NCBI GenBank assembly: GCA_002281855.1
Contig: NCHQ01000001.1
Coordinates: 1 to 64,000, forward strand
Reading direction: 5' to 3'
DNA: 64,000 nucleotides
Source of the DNA: Rhodospirillales bacterium 24-66-33
Lineage (GTDB): Bacteria; Pseudomonadota; Alphaproteobacteria; Reyranellales; Reyranellaceae
In this document: piece after piece, positions 29,303 to 39,545 of the stretch
Layout: every line of letters begins with the position of its first letter
Numbering within the stretch: the stretch's first letter is position 1
Translations under genes and position numbers: made by a program
Notes under the pieces: generated by a model
Databases searched by the model: none
Told to the model about the DNA's origin: nothing
The model's input: the letters and a program-made list of their open reading frames with translations, nothing else

Positions 29303-29461
29303 GACAGTAGGGTCTTTCGACTTTAGTCGAGCGACCGCAAACGTTCATCAGTCCATCGTTGCCAAGGGCTTGCGGCGCTCATAAAGTGCCGCATCCCTTG
29401 GTCAGTTGCGTATGAAAACTGAGAGGCGCGTTTCCTACGCACTCCCAAACGATAGGACCCC
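29303..29461 (+). promoter_or_regulatory. mdh-sucC gap with a palindrome and a strong hairpin
   Basis: Two structures are visible. TCGACT-TT-AGTCGA (29317-29330) is a perfect palindrome just after the mdh stop. CCAAGGG and TGCGGC (29362-29376) pair perfectly with GCCGCA and CCCTTGG (29388-29401), giving a 13-bp stem with small bulges and an 11-nt loop. No T-run follows, so it is more likely a leader structure or mRNA-stabilising hairpin than a plain terminator. The sucC start follows 60 nt later. Confidence 0.55.
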
Positions 29462-30657
<1,196 letters not shown>

Positions 30658-30658
<1 letters not shown>

Positions 30659-31533
30659 TGGCCGTCCTGGTCGACAAGAACACCAAGGTCATCTGCCAGG
30701 GCATCACCGGCTCGCAGGGCACCTTCCACACCGAACAGGCGATCGCCTACGGCACGAAGATGGTCGGCGGCGTGACGCCGGGCAAAGGCGGCACCAAGCA
30801 TCTCGACCTGCCGGTATTCGATACCGTCGCGGAAGCGGTCGCCAAGACCGGCTGCAACGCGTCGGTGATCTACGTGCCGCCGCCCTTCGCCGCCGATTCG
30901 ATCCTCGAGGCGATCGACGCGGAAATCCCGCTGATCGTCTGCATCACTGAGGGCATCCCGGTGAACGACATGGTCAAGGTGAAGCGCGCGCTCACCGCCT
31001 CCCGGTCGCGGCTGATCGGCCCGAACTGCCCGGGCGTGATCACGCCGGGCGAATGCAAGATCGGCATCATGCCGGGCCACATCCACAAGCGCGGCAAGAT
31101 CGGCATCGTTTCCCGCTCGGGCACGCTGACCTACGAGGCGGTGGCGCAGACCACGGCCGCGGGTCTCGGCCAGACGACCTGCATCGGCATCGGCGGCGAT
31201 CCGGTGAACGGCACCAACTTCGTCGAGTGCCTCGACATGTTCATCCGCGATCCCGAGACCGAGGGCATCGTGATGATCGGCGAGATCGGCGGCGATGCCG
31301 AGGTGAAGGGCGCCGAGTTCCTCAAGGCGTCCGGAACGAAGAAGCCGGTGGTCGGTTTCATCGCCGGCCGCACGGCTCCTCCGGGACGTCGCATGGGCCA
31401 TGCCGGCGCCGTGATCTCGGGCGGCAACGACACCGCCGAGTTCAAGGTCGACGCCATGCGCAGGGCCGGGATCAGAGTTGCGGAGTCGCCTGCGGCTTTG
31501 GGCGAGGAAATGCTTAAGGCCATGAAGGGCTGA
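30658..31533 (+). CDS. sucD: Succinate-CoA ligase, alpha subunit
   Basis: SucD binds CoA and carries the phosphohistidine. This 291-residue protein has the N-terminal [20 protein letters not shown]oA-binding region, IGPNCPGVI near residues 119-127, and the phospho-accepting His in [11 protein letters not shown] (about residue 246). It is coupled to sucC by a one-base overlap and followed 65 nt later by sucA. Confidence 0.97.
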
Positions 31534-31598
31534 TAGGCGGGATTGCCGCCCAGCCTCTGCCAGGCGGCCAGCAAATACAGGCCAGGGAGTATCGGGCC

Positions 31599-34499
31599 AT
31601 GAGAGCAGAACAGACGTCGTTCCTGTTCGGCGCCAACGCGCCATTCATCGAGGAACTCTACGCGCGCTACCTCGCGGATGCCGCGTCGGTCGACGCCGAG
31701 TGGCAGACCTTCTTCGGCGCACTGGCCGAGCAGGCGGGCGACGTGCTGGCCGAGGTGCGCGGCGCCTCCTGGGCGCCCAACGGCGCGCGGGTGATCGGCG
31801 CCGTCGATCCCGACGCCGTCCCGAGCCCGGCCAACCGCAACGCGAAGGGTGGCAAGGCGGCGGTGGCCCCGTCCGCAATGGCCGGCAAGACCGAGGAGGA
31901 GATCCGCAACGCCGCGCAGGACACGGCCCGCGCGCTGATGCTGATCCGCGCCTATCGCATCCGCGGCCATCTCGCGGCCGATCTCGATCCGCTGGGGCTC
32001 GTGCGCCAGGCGCCGCATCGCGAGCTCGATCCCGCGACCTACGGCTTCACCGAAGCCGACTGGGACCGTCCGATCCTGATCTTCGGCTCGCTGGCGCTGG
32101 GCGAATCGGCGACGCTGCGCCAGATCATGGAGCGGCTGCGCAAGACCTATTGCGGCAAGATCGGCGTCGAGTTCATGCACATCTCCGATCCCGACCAGAA
32201 GGCGTGGATCCAGGAGCGCATCGAGCATATCGAGAACCACACCGAGTTCACGGTCACCGGCCGCAAGATGATCCTCGAGCGGGTCGGCGAGGCCGAGGGG
32301 CTCGAGCGCTACCTGCATGTGAAGTTCGTCGGCACCAAGCGCTTCGGCCTCGATGGCGGCGAATCGCTGATCCCGGGCATCGAGCAGATCCTGAAGCGCG
32401 GCGGCCAGCTCGGCGTCAAGGAAGTGATGCTGGGCATGCCGCATCGCGGCCGCCTCAACACGCTCGTGCACGTCATGCACAAGAGCTACACGGCGCTGTT
32501 CTCCGAGTTCCAGGGCCGCTCCTCGCAGCCCGAGGAGATGCGCGGCTCGGGCGATGTGAAGTATCACCTCGGCGCCTCGGCCGATCGCGAGTTCGACGGC
32601 AACGTGGTCCATCTCTCGCTGTCGCCCAACCCCTCGCATCTCGAGGCGGTGAACCCGGTCGTGCTGGGCAAGGCGCGCGCCAAGGAGGATCAGCGCGGCG
32701 ATACCGAGCGCAGCCAGGTCATGTGCATCCTGATGCACGGCGACGCCGCCTTCGCCGGCCAGGGTCTCGTGGCGGAGGGACTCGATCTCTCCGATCTCGC
32801 GGGCTACCGCATCGGCGGTACCATCCATTTCATCGTGAACAACCAGATCGGCTTCACGACCCTGCCCACCGAATCGCGCTCCGGCCCCTATTGCACGGAG
32901 GTCGCCAAGATCGTGCAGGCGCCGATCCTGCACGTGAACGGCGACGATCCCGAGGCCGTGGTCCACGTCGCGCGCATCGCGACGGAGTTCCGTCAGCACT
33001 TCAAGCGCGACATCGTCATCGACATGTTCTGCTACCGCCGGCACGGTCACAACGAGGGTGACGAGCCGATGTTCACCCAGCCGCTGATGTACCAGAAGAT
33101 CGGCGCACATCGCTCGGTGAAGGAAGTCTATGCCGCGGCCCTCGAGGCCGAGGGCGTTGTGACGGCCGAGGAAGTCGCTGCCATGGACGCGGCGCTGCGC
33201 GAGAAGCTCGACAAGGCGCTCGAGGCCGCGACCAACTACAAGCCGAACAAGGCCGACTGGCTCGAGGGCAAGTGGGCGGGCTTCACGGTCGCGCCCGGCG
33301 AGGAGGACCGCAAGGGCGTCACCGGCGTCGAGTTCGACCGGCTGAAGGTTGTCGGGCGGGCGATCTCCGAGGCGCCGAAGAGCTTCGAACTCAACCGCAA
33401 GATCACGCGCCAGCTCCAGGAGAAGCGCAAGACGATCGATACCGGCGAGAATATCGACTGGTCGACCGGCGAGGCGCTGGCCTTCGGCACGCTGCTGGCG
33501 GAAGGCACGCCGGTGCGTCTCAGCGGCCAGGATTCCGGCCGCGGCACCTTCTCCCAGCGCCACTCGGTGCTGGTCGATCAGATTACCGAAGCCAAATACG
33601 TGCCGCTCAATCACGTGGCCGAGGGGCAGGCGCGTTACGAGGTGATCGACAGCCCGCTGAACGAGGCAGGCGTGCTGGGCTTCGAGTATGGCTACTCGCT
33701 GGCCGAGCCCAACGCGCTCGTGCTGTGGGAGGCGCAGTTCGGCGACTTCGCCAACGGCGCCCAGGTCATCATCGACCAGTTCATCTGCTCGGGCGAGAGC
33801 AAGTGGCTGCGCATGTCGGGCCTCGTCATGCTGCTGCCGCACGGCTACGAGGGCCAGGGACCGGAGCACAGTTCCGCGCGTCTCGAACGCTACCTGCAGC
33901 TCTCTGCCGAGGACAACTGGCAGGTCGTCAATCCGACGACCCCGGCCAACTACTTCCACGCGCTACGCCGACAGATGCGCCGCACCTTCCGCAAGCCGCT
34001 GGTGGTGATGACGCCGAAGTCGCTGCTGCGTCACAAGGATTGCGTCTCGACCCTGGCCGAGTTCGGGCCGGGCAGCTCGTTCCGCCGCATCCTCGCCGAA
34101 ACCGACGAGCTCGTGGACGGCGCCCAGGTGCGCCGCGTCGTGCTGTGCTCGGGCAAGGTCTACTTCGATCTCGTGGCCGAGCGGCGCAAGCGCAAGATCG
34201 ACGACATCGCCATTCTGCGAATCGAGCAGCTCTATCCCTTCCCGTTCACGCGGCTGGGCGTGCGGCTCGCGCAGTATCCGAATGCCGACGTCGTCTGGTG
34301 CCAGGAGGAGCCCGAGAACATGGGTGCCTGGCACTTCGTCGACCGGCGCATCGAGCGCGCGCTGGCCGGCATCGAGACGAAGGCGAAGCGGCCGCTCTAC
34401 ATCGGCCGCCCCGAAGCCGCGTCGCCCGCTACGGGATCCGCGCGCACCCACGTCAAGGAACAGGCCGATCTGGTCGACCGCGCTCTCACCGTCGGTTGA
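31599..34499 (+). CDS. sucA: 2-Oxoglutarate dehydrogenase E1 component
   Basis: E1 decarboxylates 2-oxoglutarate with thiamine diphosphate and passes succinyl groups to E2. This 966-residue protein has the N-terminal [17 protein letters not shown] docking segment, the substrate-site [13 protein letters not shown] near residues 283-295, the thiamine motif GDAAFAGQG with NNQIGFTT, and FSQRHSVL in the second half. Length is typical. An AGGGAG SD precedes ATG 31599. It lies in the conserved order sucC-sucD-sucA-odhB-lpd. Confidence 0.97.
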   Translation: MRAEQTSFLFGANAPFIEELYARYLADAASVDAEWQTFFGALAEQAGDVLAEVRGASWAPNGARVIGAVDPDAVPSPANRNAKGGKAAVAPSAMAGKTEEEIRNAAQDTARALMLIRAYRIRGHLAADLDPLGLVRQAPHRELDPATYGFTEADWDRPILIFGSLALGESATLRQIMERLRKTYCGKIGVEFMHISDPDQKAWIQERIEHIENHTEFTVTGRKMILERVGEAEGLERYLHVKFVGTKRFGLDGGESLIPGIEQILKRGGQLGVKEVMLGMPHRGRLNTLVHVMHKSYTALFSEFQGRSSQPEEMRGSGDVKYHLGASADREFDGNVVHLSLSPNPSHLEAVNPVVLGKARAKEDQRGDTERSQVMCILMHGDAAFAGQGLVAEGLDLSDLAGYRIGGTIHFIVNNQIGFTTLPTESRSGPYCTEVAKIVQAPILHVNGDDPEAVVHVARIATEFRQHFKRDIVIDMFCYRRHGHNEGDEPMFTQPLMYQKIGAHRSVKEVYAAALEAEGVVTAEEVAAMDAALREKLDKALEAATNYKPNKADWLEGKWAGFTVAPGEEDRKGVTGVEFDRLKVVGRAISEAPKSFELNRKITRQLQEKRKTIDTGENIDWSTGEALAFGTLLAEGTPVRLSGQDSGRGTFSQRHSVLVDQITEAKYVPLNHVAEGQARYEVIDSPLNEAGVLGFEYGYSLAEPNALVLWEAQFGDFANGAQVIIDQFICSGESKWLRMSGLVMLLPHGYEGQGPEHSSARLERYLQLSAEDNWQVVNPTTPANYFHALRRQMRRTFRKPLVVMTPKSLLRHKDCVSTLAEFGPGSSFRRILAETDELVDGAQVRRVVLCSGKVYFDLVAERRKRKIDDIAILRIEQLYPFPFTRLGVRLAQYPNADVVWCQEEPENMGAWHFVDRRIERALAGIETKAKRPLYIGRPEAASPATGSARTHVKEQADLVDRALTVG

Positions 34500-34525
34500 G
34501 CGCGGCTAGAGGAGGGATTTTAGTC

Positions 34526-35761
34526 ATGGCCGTCGAGATCAAGGTTCCGGCTCTGGGCGAATCGGTCACCGAGGCGACCGTTGCCAAGTGGTTGGTGAAG
34601 GCAGGCGACAAGGTTGCCGTCGACCAGCCTCTTTGCGAGCTCGAGACCGACAAGGTCACCGTCGAGGTGAATGCGAGCGTTGCCGGCACCATTGCCGACC
34701 TCGCGGTGGAAGAGGGCGCTTCCGTCCAGGTGGGCGGCGTGCTCTGCCACATCGAGGCTGGCGCCGGCGCAGCCAGCGCGCCAAAGCCGGCTGCCGCACC
34801 TGCGCCCGCGCCCGCCGCGCCGAAGCCTGCACCGGGACCTGCGGTGGCAGCTCCCGCCGGCGCCAATCTGGCGGCCTCGGGACCTGCCGCGCGCAAGCTC
34901 GCCGAGGAGAAGGGCGTTCCCGCCGCCGCCATCGAGCCGACCGGCAAGGACGGCCGCGCCACCAAGGAAGACGTGCTGGCCGCACTCTCGTCGATCCCGA
35001 GCGCTGCCGCGCCGGCAGCCGCGGCCAAGCCCGCCGCGCCGTCGGGCCCGCGTCCGAAGGCCGACCGCGAGGAGCGGGTGAAGATGACGCGGCTCCGCCG
35101 CACCATCGCCAATCGCCTCAAGGAGGCGCAGAACACGGCCGCCATGCTCACCACCTTCAACGAGGTGGACATGACCGCAGTGATGGCGATGCGTGAGCGG
35201 CTCAAGGACGACTTCGAGAAGAAGCACGGCGCCCGGCTGGGCTTCATGTCCTTCTTCGTGAAGGCCTGCATCGCGGGGCTGAAGGAGCTGCCGGCGGTCA
35301 ATGCCGAGATCGAAGGCGAGGAGATCGTCTACAAGAACTACTACGACATCGGCGTCGCCGTCGGCTCGCCGCAGGGCCTGGTCGTGCCGGTGCTGCGTGA
35401 CGCCGACGCGCTGGACTTCGCGGGCATCGAGAAGGGCATCGGCGATCTCGGCCGCAAGGCGCGCGACGGCAAGCTGTCGATCGGCGACCTGACGGGCGGC
35501 ACCTTCACCATCTCAAACGGCGGCGTCTACGGCTCGCTGATGTCGACGCCGATCCTGAACCCGCCGCAATCGGCCATCCTCGGCATGCACAAGATCCAGC
35601 AGCGGCCCATGGTGGTCGGCGGCGAGATCAAGGCGCGGCCGATGATGTATCTCGCTCTGTCCTACGACCATCGCATCATCGACGGCCGCGAGGCCGTGCT
35701 GTTCCTGGTCAAGGTCAAGGAAGGCATCGAGGACCCCGAGCGTCTGCTGCTCGGCCTCTAG
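34526..35761 (+). CDS. odhB: 2-Oxoglutarate dehydrogenase E2, dihydrolipoyl succinyltransferase
   Basis: This 411-residue E2 forms the core of the complex. The N-terminal lipoyl domain has the modified Lys43 in ETDKVTVEV. An Ala-Pro-Lys linker spans about residues 85-120, followed by the peripheral-subunit-binding domain ([14 protein letters not shown]) and a second Ala/Pro linker. The catalytic domain ends with [12 protein letters not shown] (His382, Asp386). AGGAGGG lies 11 nt before ATG 34526. A long palindromic repeat separates it from lpd. Confidence 0.97.
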   Translation: MAVEIKVPALGESVTEATVAKWLVKAGDKVAVDQPLCELETDKVTVEVNASVAGTIADLAVEEGASVQVGGVLCHIEAGAGAASAPKPAAAPAPAPAAPKPAPGPAVAAPAGANLAASGPAARKLAEEKGVPAAAIEPTGKDGRATKEDVLAALSSIPSAAAPAAAAKPAAPSGPRPKADREERVKMTRLRRTIANRLKEAQNTAAMLTTFNEVDMTAVMAMRERLKDDFEKKHGARLGFMSFFVKACIAGLKELPAVNAEIEGEEIVYKNYYDIGVAVGSPQGLVVPVLRDADALDFAGIEKGIGDLGRKARDGKLSIGDLTGGTFTISNGGVYGSLMSTPILNPPQSAILGMHKIQQRPMVVGGEIKARPMMYLALSYDHRIIDGREAVLFLVKVKEGIEDPERLLLGL

Positions 35762-35772
35762 TTTCAGCAACC

Positions 35773-35843
35773 TGTCATCCCGAGCGCAGCGAGGGACCTT
35801 TCGCAATTCCGATTAAGGGTCCCTCGCTGCACTCGGGATGACA
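35773..35843. repeat. Palindromic repeat inside the odhB-lpd gap
   Basis: TGTCATCCCGAG (35773-35784) pairs perfectly with CTCGGGATGACA (35832-35843). The inner GCAGCGAGGGACC (35786-35798) pairs perfectly with GGTCCCTCGCTGC (35818-35830). Together this gives a hairpin of about 25 bp. The ends resemble the CATCC(C/T)GAG ends of the other repeats. It is the only one here that sits between co-directional genes of one operon, and could stop or protect the odhB end of the mRNA. Confidence 0.88.
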
Positions 35844-35871
35844 CCGATTTATTGATAGACACGGTGCGCTC

Positions 35872-37284
35872 ATGGCAAACGAATCCTTCGATCTGATCGT
35901 GATCGGTGCCGGCCCGGGCGGTTATGTGGCCGCGATCCGCGCCTCCCAGCTCGGCCTGAAGGTCGCGGTGGTCGAGAAGCGCGCGACATTGGGCGGCACC
36001 TGCCTCAACGTCGGCTGCATTCCCTCCAAGGCGCTGCTGCAGTCCTCGCACCTGTTCGAGGAAGCGGGCCATGATCTCGCCGTCCACGGTGTCGTCGTGG
36101 CGGCGCCGAAGCTCGACTTCGCCCAGCTCATGAAGCGCAAGGGCGAGGTCGTCGAGGCCACCACCAAGGGCGTCGCCTTCCTGTTCAAGAAGAACAAGAT
36201 TGCCTCCTACACCGGCGCGGGCCGCATCGAGGCGGCAGGCTCCGTCGCGGTGCTGGGCGACGATGGCGCGGTCAAGGAAACGCTGTCGGCGAAGAACATC
36301 CTGATCGCCAGCGGCTCGGAAGTGACGCCGCTGCCCGGCGTCACGATCGACGAGAAGAAGATCGTCTCTTCGACCGGCGCGCTGGAGCTTGCGGAAGTGC
36401 CGAAGCGCCTGGTCGTGGTCGGCGCAGGCATCATCGGTCTCGAGCTCGGATCGGTGTGGCGTCGCCTCGGTGCCGAGGTGACGGTGGTCGAGTTCCTCGA
36501 CCGTATCACGCCCGGTGTTGACGACGAGGTCACCAAGTTCCTGCAGCGCACGCTCGCCAAGCAGGGGCTGAAGTTCAAACTGGGCGCCAAGGTCACCAAG
36601 GCCGAGACGACGGAAGCGGGCGTGACGCTCACGGTCGAGCCGGCGAAAGGCGGCGACGCCGAGACGCTCGAAGCCGACGTGGTGCTGGTCTCGATCGGCC
36701 GCCGGCCCCATGTTGCGGGCCTCGGCCTCGACAAGGCGGGCGTCAAGATGACCGAGCGCGGCCGCATCGCCGTCGACGGTCATTTCCAGACTTCGGTGCC
36801 GGGCATCTACGCGATCGGCGACGTGATCGACGGGCCGATGCTGGCGCACAAGGCGAGTGAGGACGGCGTGGCCTGCGTCGAGACCCTCGCCGGCCAGAAG
36901 GGCCATGTGAACTGGGATCTCGTGCCGTCGATCATCTACACCCAGCCCGAGGTGGCCTGGGTCGGCAAGACCGAGGAACAACTCAAGTCGGCCGGCGTTG
37001 CTTACAAGGTCGGCAAGTATCCGTTCACCGCCGACCCGCGCAGCCGCGCGAACGGCGCCACGGAGGGCTTCGTGAAGGTTCTGGCCGACAAGGCGAGCGA
37101 CAAGGTGCTGGGCGTCCACATCTTCGGCGCCGAGGCCGGGACGATGATTGCCGAGGCCGCGATGGCCATGGAATTCTCCGCTTCGGCCGAGGATATCGGC
37201 CGCGTCTGCCACGCCCATCCCACGGTCAACGAGGCGCTCAAGGAAGCAGCCCTCGCCGCCTGGGACAAGCCGATTCACCTCTAG
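35872..37284 (+). CDS. lpdA: Dihydrolipoyl dehydrogenase (E3)
   Basis: E3 reoxidises the lipoyl groups of the 2-oxoacid dehydrogenases with FAD and NAD. This 470-residue protein has FAD-binding VIGAGPGGYVAAIRA (residues 10-24), the redox disulfide GGTCLNVGCIPSK (Cys44, Cys49), the NAD fold VVGAGIIGLELGSVW near residues 182-196, and the C-terminal HAHPTVNEALKEA with the active-site His-Glu pair. It ends the TCA operon but may need its own promoter because a strong hairpin lies upstream. Confidence 0.97.
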   Translation: MANESFDLIVIGAGPGGYVAAIRASQLGLKVAVVEKRATLGGTCLNVGCIPSKALLQSSHLFEEAGHDLAVHGVVVAAPKLDFAQLMKRKGEVVEATTKGVAFLFKKNKIASYTGAGRIEAAGSVAVLGDDGAVKETLSAKNILIASGSEVTPLPGVTIDEKKIVSSTGALELAEVPKRLVVVGAGIIGLELGSVWRRLGAEVTVVEFLDRITPGVDDEVTKFLQRTLAKQGLKFKLGAKVTKAETTEAGVTLTVEPAKGGDAETLEADVVLVSIGRRPHVAGLGLDKAGVKMTERGRIAVDGHFQTSVPGIYAIGDVIDGPMLAHKASEDGVACVETLAGQKGHVNWDLVPSIIYTQPEVAWVGKTEEQLKSAGVAYKVGKYPFTADPRSRANGATEGFVKVLADKASDKVLGVHIFGAEAGTMIAEAAMAMEFSASAEDIGRVCHAHPTVNEALKEAALAAWDKPIHL

Positions 37285-37292
37285 CTGCCCTC

Positions 37293-37559
37293 ATGCGCCA
37301 GACCCTGATGGCGCTTGCGATCGCCGCCTGCCTCGTGATGTCGGTGGTGGGCGGATTCATCCCGATCCTGCAGGGCTGGATCTTCTTCGTGCTGGCCCTG
37401 TACCTGCTGGCCACCGAATTCGAGACTGGCCGCCGATGGGTGACGTCGGCCCGCCGTCGCTGGCCGAAGCTCGACGAATGGATCGTGAAGGCCCGCGACC
37501 ACAAATGGGCGCCGCGCCACCTCAAGAAGTTCGAGGATCACACCGACCCTTCGAAGTAA
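37293..37559 (+). CDS. Small membrane protein, PGPGW-like
   Basis: This 88-residue protein has two adjacent hydrophobic helices (about residues 4-22 and 24-42) with FIPILQGWIFFVLALYLLATEF, which resembles the PGPGW family of small membrane proteins. A positively charged tail follows (RRWVTSARRRWPKLDEW). Function is unknown. It starts 8 nt after the lpd stop and is probably the last gene of that transcript. Confidence 0.72.
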   Translation: MRQTLMALAIAACLVMSVVGGFIPILQGWIFFVLALYLLATEFETGRRWVTSARRRWPKLDEWIVKARDHKWAPRHLKKFEDHTDPSK

Positions 37560-37617
37560 TTGGAGCGCGCCACTCCAGTGGCGCAATCATGAGCGCCGCT
37601 GGCGTGGCGCGCTCCAA
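37560..37617. repeat. Palindrome between convergent genes, likely two-way terminator
   Basis: TTGGAGCGCGCCA (37560-37572) pairs perfectly with TGGCGCGCTCCAA (37605-37617). Inside, CCAGTGGCGC and GCGCCGCTGG pair with one wobble, giving a stem of more than 20 bp. It fills the whole space between the small membrane protein stop and the anti-sigma stop, so it probably ends transcripts from both sides. Confidence 0.8.
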
Positions 37618-37619
37618 GG

Positions 37620-38405
37620 CTAACTCTTCCCCTCTAAGCCGCGATAGACCGCCTCGGCGATCGGCAGCAGCTCGTCGCGGGTAGCCGTTGCGGTCACGGC
37701 GAAGCCGAAGCCCTGGTCGATCCAGGCGAAGGTCGCGGCCTCGCCCTCCTTCTGGAAGCGGAAGGCCGTCTCGCTACCCTCGGCTGCGCGGACGTAAATC
37801 GTGAGCCTTCGGCCGCTCGCATCGTCGTACATCAGCTGGGCCGCCGCGCCGCTGCCGCCGGGCAACAGCCGGCCGCCCATCAACCTGTAGCCGAAGGGCG
37901 AGAGATCGGGCGCGGCGAGCTTGCGGCCGAGCCGCTTGGAGAGCCACTGCAGCAGATGCGTCTCCTGCTGCACGCCGACCTCGACCGGATGCGCGACCTC
38001 GACCACGAAGGTGCGGTAGGCCGCCTGCGCGCCCTGGGCGACGCTGACGGTCGGCGCGGGGGGCGATGCCGCCGGCCCGATCTGGTTGGCGAACCAGCCG
38101 GCCGTCGCGCCGGACACGAAGAGGGCCACCGCGGCGGCGGCGCTGGTCCAGCCGCGCGTCCAAGAGGTGCGCCGCGCGGCGCGCAGATTGGCGATCCGCA
38201 GCCGGGTGGGGATGGGCTCGGCGAACTTGGCCTTGAGCCGGCTGCGCAGGATCGCGCGCTGCCGGCGCTCCAGCGCGACGCGCTCGGCGAGTTCGGGATG
38301 GAGGGCCAGTTGCGCCTCGACGGCGGCGCGGCGCTCGTCGTCGAGGCGTTCATCGACGAACGCCTGCAACGTCTCGTCGCCGATCGAAAACTCCCTGCCC
38401 GTCAT
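37620..38405 (-). CDS. Membrane anti-sigma factor
   Basis: This 261-residue protein begins with a cytoplasmic anti-sigma-like region (ETLQAFVDERLDDERRAAVE, residues 11-30), has one membrane helix (about residues 87-107), and a periplasmic domain of about 150 residues. This layout is that of transmembrane anti-sigma factors that hold an ECF sigma factor until an envelope signal arrives. No zinc-binding HxxxCxxC motif is visible, so it is not a ZAS-type. Its start overlaps the sigma gene stop by 4 nt (ATGA). Confidence 0.83.
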   Translation of the reverse strand: MTGREFSIGDETLQAFVDERLDDERRAAVEAQLALHPELAERVALERRQRAILRSRLKAKFAEPIPTRLRIANLRAARRTSWTRGWTSAAAAVALFVSGATAGWFANQIGPAASPPAPTVSVAQGAQAAYRTFVVEVAHPVEVGVQQETHLLQWLSKRLGRKLAAPDLSPFGYRLMGGRLLPGGSGAAAQLMYDDASGRRLTIYVRAAEGSETAFRFQKEGEAATFAWIDQGFGFAVTATATRDELLPIAEAVYRGLEGKS

Positions 38406-38908
38406 TTCACTCTCCGCAGGAGCGTCGTCCGCCCAGTCTCCAGCAGCGCGCGCAGCCGCTGGCGGCCGCGCGACAGACGCGACATCACCGTGCCCAGGGG
38501 CACGCCCATGATTTTCGCCGCGTCGTCGTAGGAAAGTTCCTCGACGCCGACCAGCAACAGCAGCGACTTCTGTTCTTCCGGCAGCTGGTCGAGCGTCGCC
38601 AGTATGTCCTGCACCTCGATGCCACTTTCCTGCTGCGCAACAGTCGACGGCGTCGTCGCCTCGTCGAGTTCGACATGGGCGCCGCGCCGCTGGCCCTGGC
38701 GTAGCGCCGAAACGTAGAGATTGCGTTGAATGGTAAAGAGCCAGGCCCTGAGATCACCGTCGCGCCGCCGCAGCGTCCAGCGCGACAGCGCCCGTTCGAG
38801 CGTGTCCTGCACGAGGTCGTCGGCCGCATCATGGTCGCGCAGCAGCGCATAGGCGTAGCGACGCAACGCCGGGATCAGCGGTTCGAGCAGGGCTTCCGCA
38901 TCGGCCAT
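38402..38908 (-). CDS. ECF RNA polymerase sigma factor
   Basis: This 168-residue ECF sigma factor has region 2 (YAYALLRDHDAADDLVQDTLE, split here as residues 18-28 and 29-38) with the core-binding DDLVQDT and RAWLFTIQRNLY, and region 4 with LPEEQKSLLLLVGVEELSYD followed by the helix-turn-helix AAKIMGVPLGTVMSRLSRGR. It is coupled to its anti-sigma by a 4-nt overlap. A promoter matching the ECF style lies before the first gene of the operon, so autoregulation is likely. Confidence 0.93.
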   Translation of the reverse strand: MADAEALLEPLIPALRRYAYALLRDHDAADDLVQDTLERALSRWTLRRRDGDLRAWLFTIQRNLYVSALRQGQRRGAHVELDEATTPSTVAQQESGIEVQDILATLDQLPEEQKSLLLLVGVEELSYDDAAKIMGVPLGTVMSRLSRGRQRLRALLETGRTTLLRRVK

Positions 38909-38967
38909 GGGTTCACTCTACAGGAGGACGGCGCCAGCCGGACCGGGCCGGCGCCATTCCACCGTCG

Positions 38968-39354
38968 TTACTTGGCGACGTGCCAGGCGCCGTTCAGGAA
39001 GCCGTCGCCCGTCTTGTCGCCGGCCTTGGTGTCCTTGGCGAAGGCGTAGAGCGGCTTGCCCTTGTAGGCCCACTGCTTCAGCCCGTCGTCGCGGGTGATG
39101 ATCGTCCAGTCGCCTGTGGCCTTGGCGCCGTCGGCCACGAGGGCGGGCGGCCAGTTGGTGGCGCACGGCCCGTTGCACACCGACTTGCCCGGCGTGGCGT
39201 CCTTGTCGAACGTGTAGAGCGTCATGCCGCTCGCCGTGACGAACATGCCGTCCTTCAGGGCGGGCGGCGTGGCCGAGGCAGGGTCGGCGGCGAAAGCGGT
39301 ACCGGCGGCGAGAAGCGCCAGGGCGGCGGTGGCGGCGAAGATCGATTTCAGCAT
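38968..39354 (-). CDS. Secreted protein with Yx(F/W/Y)xxD repeats (COG4315-like)
   Basis: This 128-residue exported protein has a signal peptide (residues 1-22, ending AFAADP) and two copies of the secreted-repeat motif: LYTFDKDATPGKSVCNGPC near residue 46 and PLYAFAKDTKAGDKTGDG near residue 100. Two cysteines lie in the first repeat (CNGPC). No lipobox is seen. Proteins of this kind often travel with ECF sigma/anti-sigma pairs. Here it is the first gene of that operon. GGGAG lies before its ATG. Function is unknown. Confidence 0.85.
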   Translation of the reverse strand: MLKSIFAATAALALLAAGTAFAADPASATPPALKDGMFVTASGMTLYTFDKDATPGKSVCNGPCATNWPPALVADGAKATGDWTIITRDDGLKQWAYKGKPLYAFAKDTKAGDKTGDGFLNGAWHVAK

Positions 39355-39388
39355 TTTCCAGCTCCCATCAGTTGTGGTTTGCAGAGGA

Positions 39389-39417
39389 GAGACGCTGGCG
39401 GTGGCGCGATTATTCCC
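39389..39417 (-). promoter_or_regulatory. ECF-type promoter of the secreted-repeat/sigma/anti-sigma operon
   Basis: Read on the minus strand, GGGAAT (39417-39412) and CGTCTC (39394-39389) are separated by 17 bp. This matches the general ECF pattern GGAAY-N16/17-CGTC. It lies about 35 nt upstream of the first gene's ATG at 39354. Autoregulation by the operon's own sigma factor is the natural reading, but is inference. Confidence 0.62.
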
Positions 39418-39545
39418 GGCCGAGTCTGGAAATTTCGATCGGCACGACCGGCGATGCCGGCAGGGGGCGAGTGCACAGAGGGTGCAATTCCCGCTCGGCC
39501 TCTCTAGGATGACTTCCCTCCCGCAACAGCCGACGGACCTGGAAC

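Noticed and set aside
31131..33959. A 942-codon open frame on the strand opposite sucA, and similar long antisense frames (for example 49281-52169 and 9383-10900)
   Set aside because: These are shadows caused by GC-rich codon use; their translations lack family motifs, while the other strand encodes clear known proteins.
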